Positions 7,915 to 22,000 of a stretch of 64,000 bases of DNA are shown one piece after another. The DNA is from Sepiola atlantica. Its lineage: Eukaryota; Mollusca; Cephalopoda; Sepiida; Sepiolidae. The stretch spans positions 47,290,984-47,354,983 of the forward strand of contig OY744544.1 of assembly GCA_963556195.1 (NCBI GenBank). Reading direction: 5' to 3'. How positions within the stretch are numbered: position 1 is the first letter of the stretch; every line of letters begins with the position of its first letter. Made by a program: the position numbers and the translations under genes. The notes beneath the pieces are model-generated. The model was not told where the DNA came from, did no database searches, and was given only the letters and a program-made list of their open reading frames with translations.

Positions 7915-10900
7915 GTAAGTGAATCTGCCCCCCTCCCCCCCACACACACACACACATACATTTTTTCCTCTTTTTTCTGTATCTTTTTATGTGGAAATCA
8001 AGAATTTCGTTTTTCTAATTAATACTTTTATCATTAATATTATTTGCTAATAATAATTTTAAAAAATCTAAATTTAACTGCATTAATGAAAACAATAAAA
8101 GTCACTGAGTACTTTGTTTACAAAGTACTAAAACCCACTTTCAATGCAAATATGAAAGTGTCTGGCATCTTAATAGCAGTAACATTTTCTTTTAATTTTA
8201 CGTCCTCTAATTTTTATGTATATCAATTAAATCTTGAATTATAAAATCTTTTTACTATTTTACATTTACTATTACATAATATCGTCTTCCTTTTACAAAA
8301 CTTAAAACTTATGTCAACTCATTGTCTTCACCCTTTGAACAGGTGTGACCAGTTTCGACATCTATGGTCTGTGTCCAGTTATGGGATCCACTGATGTGTT
8401 AAGTCGCCAGTTATGGAATCTGTTGATGTTCAGTGTGCCTCTGCAAATTAGCTGTTTTTGGGGACTGTGATGAGCTTAGTCAAGCAATAGTTTCTTTCAA
8501 CCTGGTTTTTAGTCTACATTGTTAGCAAGGTCTATTTTTGTCCAATTATAAATGGCTTAGGCAACACCTTACTCTGCAAAAGGTTAATACCTTATTTTTA
8601 AAGAGTAGCATCTAACTAATCCTCATGTGACTTATGCATTCTCATCAGTTGTCATAAAAATATCAGTGTTATTGAGAACAATTTCCTGCTTATATTTATT
8701 GTATTTTTCAGTAATTGTAGGTACACACATTTTGACTTTAATGTTTTATTTCAACTATTTCATTAATAGATTGATAATTATTATTTCTAAAAATACAGTA
8801 AAATTTAATGTATTTGTTTCTTGTTTTTGTGGCAAAGGTTTCTAAAACCTCTGATGAGTTAAAAACTTTGGAAGATCTTGGTGAACCAATCCAAAATGCT
8901 TCCTCCATAGACAAAGCTGCCACTACGGAAGATAACATGCCAGCATCTCAGAAGATTTGTCCAGATCAATCCACGAATACAGCATTGCAAGCAGAAGTGC
9001 CAGAAAAAGCCAGCAGTTTAATAGGTTTGGCAGTTAATCTATTTCTTTACTTTATATGTACTTGTATACAGAAAACAGGGTGGCATTTTATGAGTAAATC
9101 CTATTACAATAGACATCTGTAACAGATCCATATAAGTTTGTTGGCATTGTTGTATTCGATAAGAATGTGTCTTTCATCTCTCATATAAACAAATATTTGA
9201 AACAGAAATGCAACAAGCAAATTAATGAAATTATACCAAACAATTGTGAGATCAAACCTTAAATATTTAATTTCAAATGTGTAGAGAAAAAAAAAATATA
9301 TTTCCTCATTTCTAATAACCGTTTCCAACGATTTTTATTTTAAAATTTCAATTGCTGAAACAACACGAGAAACACCCGTGTCTGACGTTCTTCAACTTGT
9401 TCTTACGGATCTATTTTCCTTTGTCGTCATCACTCGTCCATTTGTGAAACATCGAAACGTTTTCATATTCCTCATTTAAAAACACCCGATCGGCAGAGAA
9501 GGATGTTTGTTTTTTTTACTCGCGACCATCGCACGAGTATATTTCAAAAGGATTCTTTATTTTGATTAATTCAACAGAAGCGTTGTTTTCCTTCTTTCGC
9601 CAGGTAAAAAAAAATATTTACTTCACTTATGTGTCATTATTTTGTTCATACAAGTGGAATTCTTGTTTTATACTTCACCAACAACATCTTGATAAGCAAC
9701 TCACTGGTAATGTATGACATTTGTACATGCTTAAGTGGAAACGACATCAGCCCTAGTTAGATGGGAACGGTGGAGGTCTTGGACTGCCAAAAGTGTTCAA
9801 GTTGGTAAAGGATAGGCATCCAGCCGTAAAATTGCCTTAAATACAATGTTTAGTCGAAATACAGCAGGAAAAAAGAAAGGCAGTGCCAGTAGCACTAATG
9901 CTGCTGGTAATGTCTTGGGCTTCGTAGATCCCAGGATGCGTGGATCTTCAGGGCCTGGCTATGGCAAATCATACGAACATCCAGAACTTTTTCGCATTGG
10001 ATCTCTGAATGTTGGAACCATGCGAGGAAAGGCAAATGAGGTGGTGGAGACAGTATCCAGAAAGAAGATTGACTTGTGTTGTTTACAAGAGACGAGATGG
10101 AGAAATGAAGGTGTGAGAAAAATAGTCGGGAGAGATACCAACTGCAAGTTCTACTGGTCTGGGAATGATAAAGGGACAGGTGGAGTGGGAATATTGGTGG
10201 CAGAGAAGTGGTGGGAGAAAGTTTTTGAGGTGAAGCGAATATCCGACAGGATAATATTTGTTCGTCTTGTTGTTGGAAAGTTAGTGTTTGCCATTGTTTG
10301 CATCTACGCTCCACAAGTTGGACTCAGCAAGGAAGCAAAGGACAATTTCTACGAGCAGCTGCAGAGCCTAGTGGCGACTGTACCTAGTACTGAGGAACTG
10401 TTTGTGTGTGGTGACTGGAATGGACATATTGGTTCCACTCCTTGCGGTTATGAAGAAGTACATGGTGGACATGCTATTGGTATGAGGAATGCTGGAGGAG
10501 AAAGACTACTCGAGTTTGCTGTTGCTAATAATCTAGTGATTGGCAACTCGGTGTTCGAAAAGAGGCCTAAACACCTAGTTACATACCAATCTGGAGGAAT
10601 CATGACCCAGATAGACTACATACTATTCCGGCGCAGCTTCAGGAGACGTGTCACAAATGTCAGTCAGCCTGGTTGAAGAATGTGTATCTCAACACAATCT
10701 GCTATTATGTGATCTCAAGGCAGAAGCTTCCCGCAAATGCAAACACAAGTTTACACCACGCATAAAACTGTGGAAGCTGAAAGATCCGATCATTCAGGCT
10801 AAATTTGCTGAGAGATTTGTTTCTTCACATCGGGATACATGGGCAATGAGTGTTGAAGAGCACTGGAAGAGGCTCAAGGATGGATTGAATGATGCAGCGA

Positions 10901-13900
10901 CGGAGGTGTGTGGAGTGTCATCCAAGCACAATTGGAGGAAACAAACCTGGTGGTGGAATGAGATTGTTGATCAAGCTGTTAGAGAGAAGAGGCGATGCTA
11001 CAGAGCATGGAAAACAGGAGGTAGTAGGGAAGCATACAATGGAGCCAAGCGTGCTGCTAAAGCTGCTGTACACCACGCTAAGTCAGAGACCGATAAAGAG
11101 ATTTTTCTCAAAATAAATCCCAAGTCAAGTGACATTTACAAGCTTGCAAAACAGATGCGTCGTGACAATCAAGATGTCTTGGGTGAAAAACCTATAAGGA
11201 ACGACTCTGGTGAACTCTCATTGGATGATGGAGCGAAAAAACAGTCATGGAAACAGCACTACGAACGCTTGCTGAACATTGAATTTCCATGGAACCCCGA
11301 TGAGCTAACTTATGAACCTCCTATAGAAGGTCCTAGTACCCCCATTACCCAGGAGATTATCACTGAAGCAATCCGTAAAATGGGAGCTGATAAAGCAACT
11401 GGGCCATCTGGTATAGTTGCTGAGATGCTCAAACCAACCGGTGAACTAGGGGCCAGTTTGGTGCATGAACTGATTGAAGACATCATCAGAGAAGGATGCA
11501 TACCTAAGGAATGGGAAGACAGCATTATAGTAAGTCTGTACAAAGGTAAAGGCGATGCATTAAACAGAGGTAACTACCGTGGACTCAAGCTCATTGATCA
11601 GGTCATGAAAGTCCTGGAAAGAGTTGTTGAACAGCTGATCAGACAACAAATACAGATTGCTGATATGCAATTTGGCTTCATGCCCGGTAGGAGCACCACA
11701 GATGCAATTTTCATCATACGCCAAGTCATGGAGAAACATCTAGCAGCAAACAAACCACTGTACATGGCATTTGTAGATTTGGAGAAAGCTTTTGACCATG
11801 TCCCCAGAAGCGTCATCTGGTGGGCCCTACGAAAGCTGGGTGTTACTGAGTGGTTGGTTCAGGTGATAACGTCTATGTACACCAATGTACGTAGTTGGGT
11901 ACGAGTCGGTAACAACTACAGCGACGAATTTGAGGTTAGAGTAGGCGTCCATCAGGGATCTGTCATAAGTCCCCTTCTATTCATCATTGTACTCGAGGTC
12001 TATCACTGGAATTCCATACTGGCTGCCCGTGGGAGCTGCTATATGCCAATGACCTAGCGATCATTGATACTTCACTTCAGTCACTCAATGGACGTCTGGA
12101 TAGATGGAAGAGTAGCATGGAGGAGAAAGGTCTCAGTCAACATGGGTAAAACTAAGGTCATGATCAGCTTACTACAGAAAATAGGAAAATACCCGTGTGC
12201 TGTATGTCTGAAAGGAACTGGCAGCAACTCAATCATCTGCGCTCACTGTTCAGGTTGGGTCCACAAAAGGTGCAGCTGCATAAAGGGCTCTCTCAAAGCA
12301 GATCTTTAAGTGCTTTCGTTGCACCGGCACGGCAAGACCAATAGATGGCAGACCACTGACGGAGATGGATACTGGTGACAACAAGCTGGAAGTAGTGACA
12401 GACTTTTGTTATCTTGGAGATGTGCTGTCATCAGGTGGAGGCTGTGAACTCGCGGCAGCTACACGTTGCAAGTGTGCCTGGAAAAGGTTTAGAGAGCTGC
12501 TACTAATCCTGACAAACAAACACCTGCCAACAACTACGAGAGGGCATGTATACTCCTCATGTGTCAGAAGTGTGCTGTTGTATCGCTCAGAAACTTGGGC
12601 TGTCTCTGCTGGCATACTAAGGAAGCTGCACCGTAATGACAGGGCAATGGTCAGATGGATCTGTTTGGTGAGGCCTGAACAGTACGTTTCTTTTGAATCC
12701 CTGCTCTCACAGGTCGACTTGAAAAGCCTTGCAGACATCATGCGAAAGAGCAGACTGCGTTGGTTGGGTCACATTGAGCGTAGCGATGGCTGGATTGCTA
12801 AAGTCCGACAGTTGAATGTGCCAGCAGAGAACATCACCAATGGCAGACCCAAGTTGACTTGGGAGGACGTAGTCAAACGTGATAGGAAGGCCATGGGTAT
12901 GGATTCCATCAAGCCTTGCCAAAGACAGGAGTGGAGAGGAAGACTTAGATTTCGAGACTAGACAATCAGGCCCCACCCTCATCAGAGGATTAATTGTGGC
13001 ATGATTCAACAAATAAACTGGTTGATGATGATGATGATGATGAAGGTAATTGAAGATTTTACTAGCAGTTTAACTCATCTTATATAGCTTTAATTTGGTT
13101 CTACGCTTCTGTAATAGCCAATATATTAGGGATATGCCATTCTCTTCCACTTGGTTGAAGATACCAGTAGCATTAAAAGTAGCAATACCCATCGACCATA
13201 AAACAGTTTGGATAATCACTGATTTCAAGGTAGTTCTACTAAAAAAGTCATATTTTAAAAACGAAAGCACTTTCAGTCGTCAAAATACCACCATTTTGTT
13301 TGTGAATGAATATCTTTTCACATGCATTAATAAATAATAATCTAAAGGAACCCTGCAGTTATCTCCGGTGGACTTTCCTGGGGCCACAATCCCCATGAAC
13401 CAGGTCGCGACTAATGGACTGGTTGTGTGAGCTTATTGGCACTTAACAAGCACCCACCTTACCCAACCCATTCTATAACAAAACAAACATGTCATTACAA
13501 AACAATCAAATCAAACCTAAACCAGACACCCAACAAAAAACACCTTCGTCTCCACCATTGAGGCTCGCATTCACAAATATCCGGGGACTTAGAACCAACA
13601 TGAACGACGTAGAAACCTTTCTCCTGACAAACTCCCCGGATATCCTAGCACTAAGTGAAACAAACCTTCATTCCTCAATCTCCTCTCACCACTTTGACAT
13701 GACTGACTACCTTCCACTCCCACGTAAAGACTCTGACAAGCATATGCACGGGCTAGGAGTTTATGTTTGGAACACCCTTCCCCTGACTAGAGAACATAGG
13801 TTAGAATCAGATGACCAAGACTACATGTGCTTTAGATTGACTTTACATCACAGCGTTAGTTACTTATATTTCTTATACCGTTCCCCTTCGACCCAGGACT

Positions 13901-14739
13901 GTACCCTGCTAAACTCTGTCTCTGAAAGCATAGATAGAGCACTCTCACTTGACTTGAATGCTCAGATACATGTATTTAGGGATTTTAATGCACACCACCG
14001 TGACTGGTTGGGATTCTCCAGCCTTATTGACGCAACCAGCAACTCTACGTATAATTTCTCCTTAGCTCACTCCCTCTCTCAGACTGCCGATTTCCCGACC
14101 CACATCCCCGCTCGAGTAGACCAGCAAGCCTCACTTCTAGACCTTTTCTTGACCTCAATGCCCAAGGCTTGTGTGACAAAAGCTCATAGCCCACTCGGGA
14201 ATGCTGATCATATTGTGCTAATGATTCGTATCACCCTAAAAAATCGTCCGAAAGCTGATGAGCCGTTGCTCAAAATAACAATTTTTGATTTTGAGTCAGA
14301 GATAACATCAGCGACGCCCTATGGAGGGAAACCTTCTCACTCCCTGCCGACCAGTGTGCAAACGAATTAACTGAATGGGTCAAAGTAGGCAAAACAAAAA
14401 TTCTTTAGCAAGCCCCACTCTCCCCAATGGTTCACCTCGGAATGTGCAGCTGCCATTGCTGAGAGGCAGCAAGCATTCCATAAATTCGGCCGTCATAAGT
14501 CAGCTACTAATAGTCATAAATTTATAGAGTCAAGAAATAATTGTAAGGCCGTGATAGGTGAAGCAAAGAGATGGTATACTGAGTTTACAAAAAAAACGCA
14601 TTTAGTCACAGAAACTAGATACTCGCGAGTTCTGGAAAATCTACAATAGTGTGGTGAACAATTGGTCAATCAACGATTCCCCCACTATCAAACCACAATG
14701 CTTCAGTAATTGCTGCCCGCAGAGCGGGTAGTTTTTGCT

Positions 14740-14784
<45 letters not shown>

Positions 14785-15727
14785 GATTAAATGCCAAAGT
14801 TTTTTTAAATTTATCACTTCTATATTACCATCAAAACTGGTTACTCAATAATACAACATAGCATTTTGAAATACTCTATATATAGTACAGATGAACGATC
14901 CAAAGACAATTATTTGAATGCTTTATTTGCATAATTAGTTTTTAAATTAATGTTTTGTATTATACATTTGTAATTTTAATTTGTTGCATATATAGAGACA
15001 AAATAGGAGAAATCCTATTTTGTCTCTATATATGCAACAGTTTCGTTTATATTAACAGTAATGAAGTTATTTAATTGCCAGAAGTGTGATGTGATTGATC
15101 ATCGCAGGTTTTGCTGGATTCCCCACTGTCTAACTTTGTCATGACTTTGGACATATCTAAAAATGAAATTTCAAACTGAAGTGTGTTTCACGAACCGAGC
15201 CTCTTGTAGGGATAATTTGACACATCTAGAATAAGATATGTCTATGCATCTCCATAAGACATCTGACATGCTACAGTTTGAAATAGGATTTTCATCGCTA
15301 ATCGTGCAGATCTTGTTTTGTTTTCCAGTTGAATCGAAAGGAGTGAGGCTGAAGACGATCCTGCAACAGAGGGGGATGGGTGTGCATGTATTGCAGTTGA
15401 AATTCTAGAGGAAAGGCTTCCAATATTTCAACTGTTAATAATTAAAAATAAAAACGCACTATTAAATAAGAGAGTTGAGGTCATATCTAAGTTTGTTTAT
15501 ATGCCTCTTCTACTGTGGCAAAGTTAGACATATGGTCAGTTTGCAGTGTAGAATCCAGCAAAACCTACCATGATCAATAACATCGGAACTTCTGGTGAGT
15601 GTACCTCAGACTATCAATAACAACCACCTCCTCCTCCTCAAAGGACAGGATCATATCTAAGTATGAAAAATTTGTTTGTGTCTTGCACTACCCAATCTAA
15701 GATTACTTATTGGTGCTGATATGTATG

Positions 15728-15788
<61 letters not shown>

Positions 15789-16035
15789 TTTTAATTAAAT
15801 ATTTAAGTGTTTATTACCTACGGACGATATCGTTTCGGGCTTTTTGCTCTTATCAGTGCAGAAGTAGTGGTTGCAGACAGTCGCATAGGATCGAACGCTG
15901 TTCATAGATTTAGGCTAGAATTATAAGACAAACGCTGGAAACCAAACGGCTACCGTCAATCAGCACAGTGATTTGAAATTGAGATACACTTATCCGGGGA
16001 GGAAAGGAAAAGTGTTATTATTGTCAAACAGTGTT

Positions 16036-16085
<50 letters not shown>

Positions 16086-19000
16086 GCACTAGTTGACTTC
16101 ACAACATGTCAGACCAATAGATTTACATTCTAAAGATCTTTAGACACATCTAAAAATAATGTGTTTTTCTATTTCTAATTTTTTCTTATTTGTTTTTCAT
16201 TTTTTTTTTTTTTCACAGATTTCCCAAAGTCTCCATCTACAAAACGAAAAAATTTAACAGAATTCCTGCCATTAATGGAGGAAGAATTTAATCAAGTCTC
16301 TAATCTTGTACGAGGTAGAGCCAAGTTAGAAGATGTTAACAGAGTGAGTTTTTCTTTTCAAAATGGCAAATCATAATTAATGCAATATTATTTTCCCTTT
16401 ATTTTCTTTTTTTTTGTGTTTTCTTTAATTTGCTTCTTTATAAATTGATAAAGATAAAACCAATTTATCAATTAGGTTTTGTACAAATTGATTAAAAGCA
16501 ACAGTGAAAATTTAGTTAATCAATAACAGTGAAAGTTTCTGTAGGAGATGATGCTTACAAAAGATCTAATCCCTTACTCTTTGTATTTTAATGCTAAATC
16601 GATTACTTAAAGTCATGATATCAAAATATTGACCAGATTATGGAGATGCATTTTTGTCTGTTTAAAAATAAAAATTCTGAAATATATCACCTAAAACTAT
16701 TAGCCTTCTGCTAAGAACCTTTAAAGATTTCAAAATGTTAATGTATTTATTAATATTTAATATATTTATAACTAAAATAATATTGTATATTAGTAAAAAA
16801 GATGAGGAAAAAAAAACTAATGAGTTTTTTCTTTGCTATTAAATTTACAAAATATTAATGTCCATTTAAAACACTTAAAATTCCAAGCAGGCGAGAAATG
16901 AGATTGATATCAACAGACAAATGCAATGTTCATGTTGTCATCTTTAAACAAAGAAAACAAATAAAGATAAACATGAATGTAGGACGATCCAGGTAAATGG
17001 TCAAAATTTTTCAAAAGACAAGTGATTTCAAATATCTTGATTATACTAATATCAGCTACGTCAATATTCTCGTCAAAACCACTATTCAAATCAATGTTGC
17101 ATGACTGAAATGGCATACTGCTACTGGTGTCGTCTGTAATCCACTCAAAACCAAGCTCTTACAAACTATAGTACACTATGCTTCTTTATACGGCTCCAAG
17201 TGCTGGTCGTCAACAAAGGAAGCAGTAAGCAGACTATTGATCATGGAAACTAAAATGTTGTGCTGGACTTCAGGTCTGACCCAACCCAGCCATGTCCAAA
17301 ATGTCACTATTCACCACTGTTGCAATGTCAGACAAAATAAGGAAAAATCGTCTGTGCTGATACAAGCATGTAAATGACAACATCTTTAAGAAAGCAGAAT
17401 AGAGGTGGAGAAGACGGTCGAAACAAAAGTGGTTAATACCCTACACCAATATCTTAAGATGTCCCGGACTTCATCTTGACTTCATCTTGACTGTGTTTAA
17501 TGGAGGGAGAAACTCAGTGCTCATCCCAATTTGGAGAATAAACACAGAAGAGAATGAATATCCATTAAAAAAAGTTAAATAGTTTTTTTCTTCAAATAAA
17601 TACATTTTAACCAAATTCTAATTGGTTTATAATCAATGTGAAGTAAAGCAGGGTTGGATCCAATTTGTTAAACAATAAAGAATAAGATCTTTATTGTTTT
17701 AAAAGACTAAGATCTTTTGAACTTAATCAATTGTTTTAAAAGACTAAGATCTTTTGAACTTAATCTATTGTTTTATTTTTCCATTCTGTGTATCGTAACA
17801 GCGACTCGTTCACAGACACGCCATGTTGTTTTTTATTATGATTTCGCAAATTGATTATCTCCCCTGCGAAATCTTCTTTCTTTAGAAACAAACTGAAGTC
17901 TCTGTGAACGAATCGCTGTTACGATACGCAGAATGGAAAAATACTTTTAATTAAAGTTCTAATGGATAATTTTTTCTACTTTTTTGCACAGTGAGTAAGA
18001 AGATAACACTGAATAAGTATATAATATTGTTTTTATAAAAAAATAATTTTAAAAAATTTTTTAATGGTCCGCTCATCTGCATAAGCACCGAATAAGATCT
18101 TTTGAACTTAATCAATTGTTTTAAAAGAATAAGATCTTATGAACTTAAGGAATTGCTTAAAAGAGTAAGATCTTTTGAACTTAATCAATTGTTTTAAAAG
18201 AATAAGATCTTATAAACTTAATCAATTGTTTTAAAAGAATAAGATCTTATGAACTTAATGAATTGCTTAAAAGAATAAGATTCTGAAAAACGTTGTTTTT
18301 AGATGCATCCACACATCTCTCTGAAAGGATTTTTCAGTCAGCCTATCATGCTTGGGTTTGAAACTGCAATTTCATTGCTTAAAAAGCAGATTGAATGGAC
18401 ACATATTCCTGCTTTACTTTTCTGCCTTTTTGGCGGTAGTGGTGTCTGCTCTATTCTCTCACAACGGGAAATTTCAAATTCAATCCACACCTCGGTTGAC
18501 TATTCCATTCATTGCAATATGTTGTATTAGTTAATTTATGCTTTTCGTTTCTTAATCCTTTACCAGGTCCAATGAGTTAGTAAAAAAGTGAGTAACTAAT
18601 GTTGTATTAAAAGTTGTTCTTTGCTATTAAATTGACAAAATATTAATAATTTAAATCTCAATATTTCATGTCAGATTTCTCTGAGTTATTCCCCCTTTAA
18701 TACAGTTTGAAAATTACATTATTTTTTATTAACAATTTAAATTTTAATGTTTTAACAATTAAAAAAAAAAATCATTGTTTTACACATATCCTGTGAAAGG
18801 TCACATGACTTCAGAACTATAAATAATAAGAAGACGAATTCTAATGAATATGAGCCTAGGAAAACAATAATGGATATTCTTGAGGTGATTCCATTCAATC
18901 TAAATATTTAGTGATGAAAACGCTATTTCAAACTTGAATCTGAAAGAGCACTGAAAATGTTATTTCAAACTTGAACCTGACAGGTCACTGAAAATGCTAT

Positions 19001-22000
19001 TTGAACCTTAAGCATGACAGACTGACCAATGGACAGATCTTCTTTACGCATGTAAAATATGATGTGTCGATTCAATCCTCGCATTTAGCAATGAGTGTGA
19101 CCAAATGATGAACAAAACCTTACATAGAAATACAAGGGCGCATCTAAAACGTGAATATAAGTAAAGATAAGCAAAACACATTCTGGTAAATTAAAATAAG
19201 AATGTAACATTACTGACAATTTCAAACAAAGTATAAACATCTTTCAAATTTTCAAATAAAAATATGCTGCAATCATTTTCATGTTTGCCCTCTCCGTGTC
19301 TGCATTGTCTGTTTCATGGTCACAGCCATCACTTCGCTTCAAATTCAATGGAAATGGTTTTTATAATTTTTGCTATATTTACCAATTTTTTATGAATAAG
19401 AATTTTATAAAGCCCCGTTTTATAATGCCAAATATCTTGTGATTTTCTTAAAACAAAAGTTGATCTGAAATTCAAATTCTCATTCTGCGTTTTTTGTTTT
19501 ACATTATTACGGTCTTTAAGCATATCTTTACAAGCTGAAATAGCTTGAAATTTAAATATAAATGTTTTCTTTCTGACAATTTAAAACAAATATAAACGTT
19601 TTCTTGACAAAACTCTCCAAAAAATAACTTGTTTTCAAATAACTTGTTTTCTTTAAGGTAAAAAAAGAAGCTTTACAAGAACACTAAAAAATAAAATGTT
19701 AACAGAGTTAGAATGTATCCTTAACCGAATATACATAAAAATAGTCTTGTTCTTATGTTAGTACCTGTTATCCCTATTTGAAGACAGTCTTCTGGAGGTA
19801 GAAGCTTCAATCCGCTACTAAGAATTACTTAAGATTACTACTAGGTCATGGCTGATGAAATTAGAACAATCTACCCCCTGGATTAAATAAAGGATTCTGT
19901 TCCAAATTCTGTACAGATTCTCGATTTCAACAAGACACACCTTAAGAATTCAAGCAAAATGTTGTGAGAATAATATCCAAGATGAGAACAATAGGCCAAA
20001 TAATCCAAATTAGCAATCTTCATCTCAAAAATTTCCAAGCATAAAAAAATGCTGTAATTAGCAATACCCACTGACCATAAAACAAATACCACCATTTTGT
20101 TCGTAAATGAATATCCTTTCACATGCATTAATACATATATTCTATATTATATATTTGAAGAGTTTTCAGCAAATAAAGTCATAAAAATGTTAACGTCATT
20201 TTCAGCCAATTACATCACTTTTTTCAACCCCCCCCCCCTCTCTTCATTTAAAAATGTCGTACCTTTTGTCTTTGGGGTATTAAATCATGAAATTTGGAAA
20301 AACAGTCAGGAAAAATATCAATTTCAATTATTGTCGGGGTATGAAATTGATCCATTATTTTTTTGTAATCTTAAAAATAAACCTTCAACATGACATGTAT
20401 TGAACATTTAAAAAAATATTTTTCGTACCCCAATAAATAAATAAATCTTCTTTTTTTTTTAATGCATTAAAATTATAATTGTATGTTGTTTTGTTTTTTG
20501 GTAGTAGTAATTTTAAATTACCTTATCCAAAAACATATTGTCCCCTTTTGAGCGAAAGTCAACGATCAGCAGCAGCTAGTTATAAACTAGCTTTGTAAAG
20601 CTTATAAAGCTTTGTAAAATTCAGTTACGAACTTCTTTTGAAAAAAAAAGACAAAAATACTTTTTGTGCTTAAAAAAGTTAATGCTTTGTTGTTCTTTTA
20701 TAAAAATTACTAAAAGAAATACTGGTTTTCAATAGAAGTTCAAAGTTTAGTATATACTAAACTTTGAACTTCTAGTAGTAATAACTTTCTAGTTGCCATA
20801 AAAAAAGATAAATAAGATTCTACTTTTTTTAGGCGATTACGTGTGAACACCCTAAAAGTCTTGGGGAAAAAAAAAGACAACAAAAAAATATTTTAGAATT
20901 TAGAGTGTGGTGGGAGATCAGTTTTGCATATAAATTTAACGTAAAATGATCTCCCATTTCCCGGCAATTCTTGCCTTTTAGTGCAATTTAAAAAATATTT
21001 TTTCAAGCTGAAAACTTGATATAAAATAATTACTCTATCACCAACTCTAGGCTCGCGTGACAAGTCGACCACCTAAAAATGCCTTCTCTTGAACGTGTCG
21101 TACCATTAACCTTAAATCTGAGTGACAAGCCACCCCCTAAAAAAACTCCCTTAACCCTAACACTAAGTCTGAATGCCAAGCTCCATCCAAAACCAAACCC
21201 CTTCCTTAACCTTATCACTAACACTAAGTCCGAGTGGCAAACCTACAAAAAGCCCATTAAAACCACACATTATCATCGAAAAGAAAAAAAAAAGCAGACC
21301 TTTTATAAAGAAAAACGTACAGGATTTATTTTCCATAGCAAAAAAAATTGACTGCCCTATAACACTAGAATGGTCCTGAAATGGTGAATTATTTTACATT
21401 AAATTTATGTGAAACTAATCCCCCACTCTAAATTCTAAAATGTTTTTTTTCTTTCTGTTGAGTTTTCAGGGTGTTCACATGTAATTACCCCTAGCCCTAC
21501 CACTAACCTGAAGTATGAGATGCAAGCTCCTCTCTCCTCTAGAAAAAATAAAGAAAAAAAGAGACACCCCCCCCCCCCCAAAAAAAAAAAAAACGCACAG
21601 GATTTATCTCCCATAGAAAAAAATGGTTAAAAAATGTTTTAAACACTAGAATGGCTCTGAAATGTGGGATTATTTTACATTAAATTTATATGTGAAACTA
21701 ATCCCCACTCTAAATTCTAAAATAATTGTTTTTGTTTCTTTCTTTCTGCCAAGTTTATCAGGGTGTTAACATGTAATTGGCTAAAAGAAAAAAGTAGAAT
21801 CTCATATTTTGGGGAGGCAAATGGGTGATTTAGCGGAAGGTGTTAATCTACAATAATGCCAAAGAAATCTTGCAATATATTCATTTTTAAACGGTCCTAG
21901 TATAAGATTTCAGTTTCTTGTACATAAAATGTATTACAATTTAACTCTGAGTTCTCTGACTTCTTTTTTTAATGGATGCTGCAGATTAGTTGGAATCCAT

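Larger units (their letters stand above)
9740..13045 (+). mobile_element. RTE-type LINE, decayed
   Basis: A non-LTR retrotransposon read left to right: a short leader (GACATCAGCCCTAGTTAGAT onward), an APE-type endonuclease, a reverse transcriptase, a Cys/His zinc finger, a C-terminal region, and a (TGA)n tail at 13,022-13,044 typical of RTE-like elements. Several frameshifts and a mutated catalytic site show it is dead. It lies in the intron between exons b and c of the SKA1-like gene, same strand. Confidence 0.88.
13346..14745 (+). mobile_element. Second LINE, 3'-truncated
   Basis: A leader (13,346-13,488), an endonuclease domain and the start of the linker before the RT are present, then the element stops at a hairpin and (TA)n tract. 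LINEs usually lose their 5' end, so loss of the 3' end points to later deletion or to interruption by another repeat. Confidence 0.75.

Noticed and set aside
9895..10314. 139-residue minus-strand frame
   Set aside because: Antisense shadow of the RTE endonuclease.
18303..18530. Possible missing SKA1-like exon after TTTTTAG
   Set aside because: Phase 0 is open, but the product has no resemblance to the winged-helix region and there is no convincing donor.
18567..18587. 21-base micro-exon between TTTACCAG and GTGAGT
   Set aside because: Good-looking splice sites, but phase 0 gives a stop, which does not fit between exons c and d.
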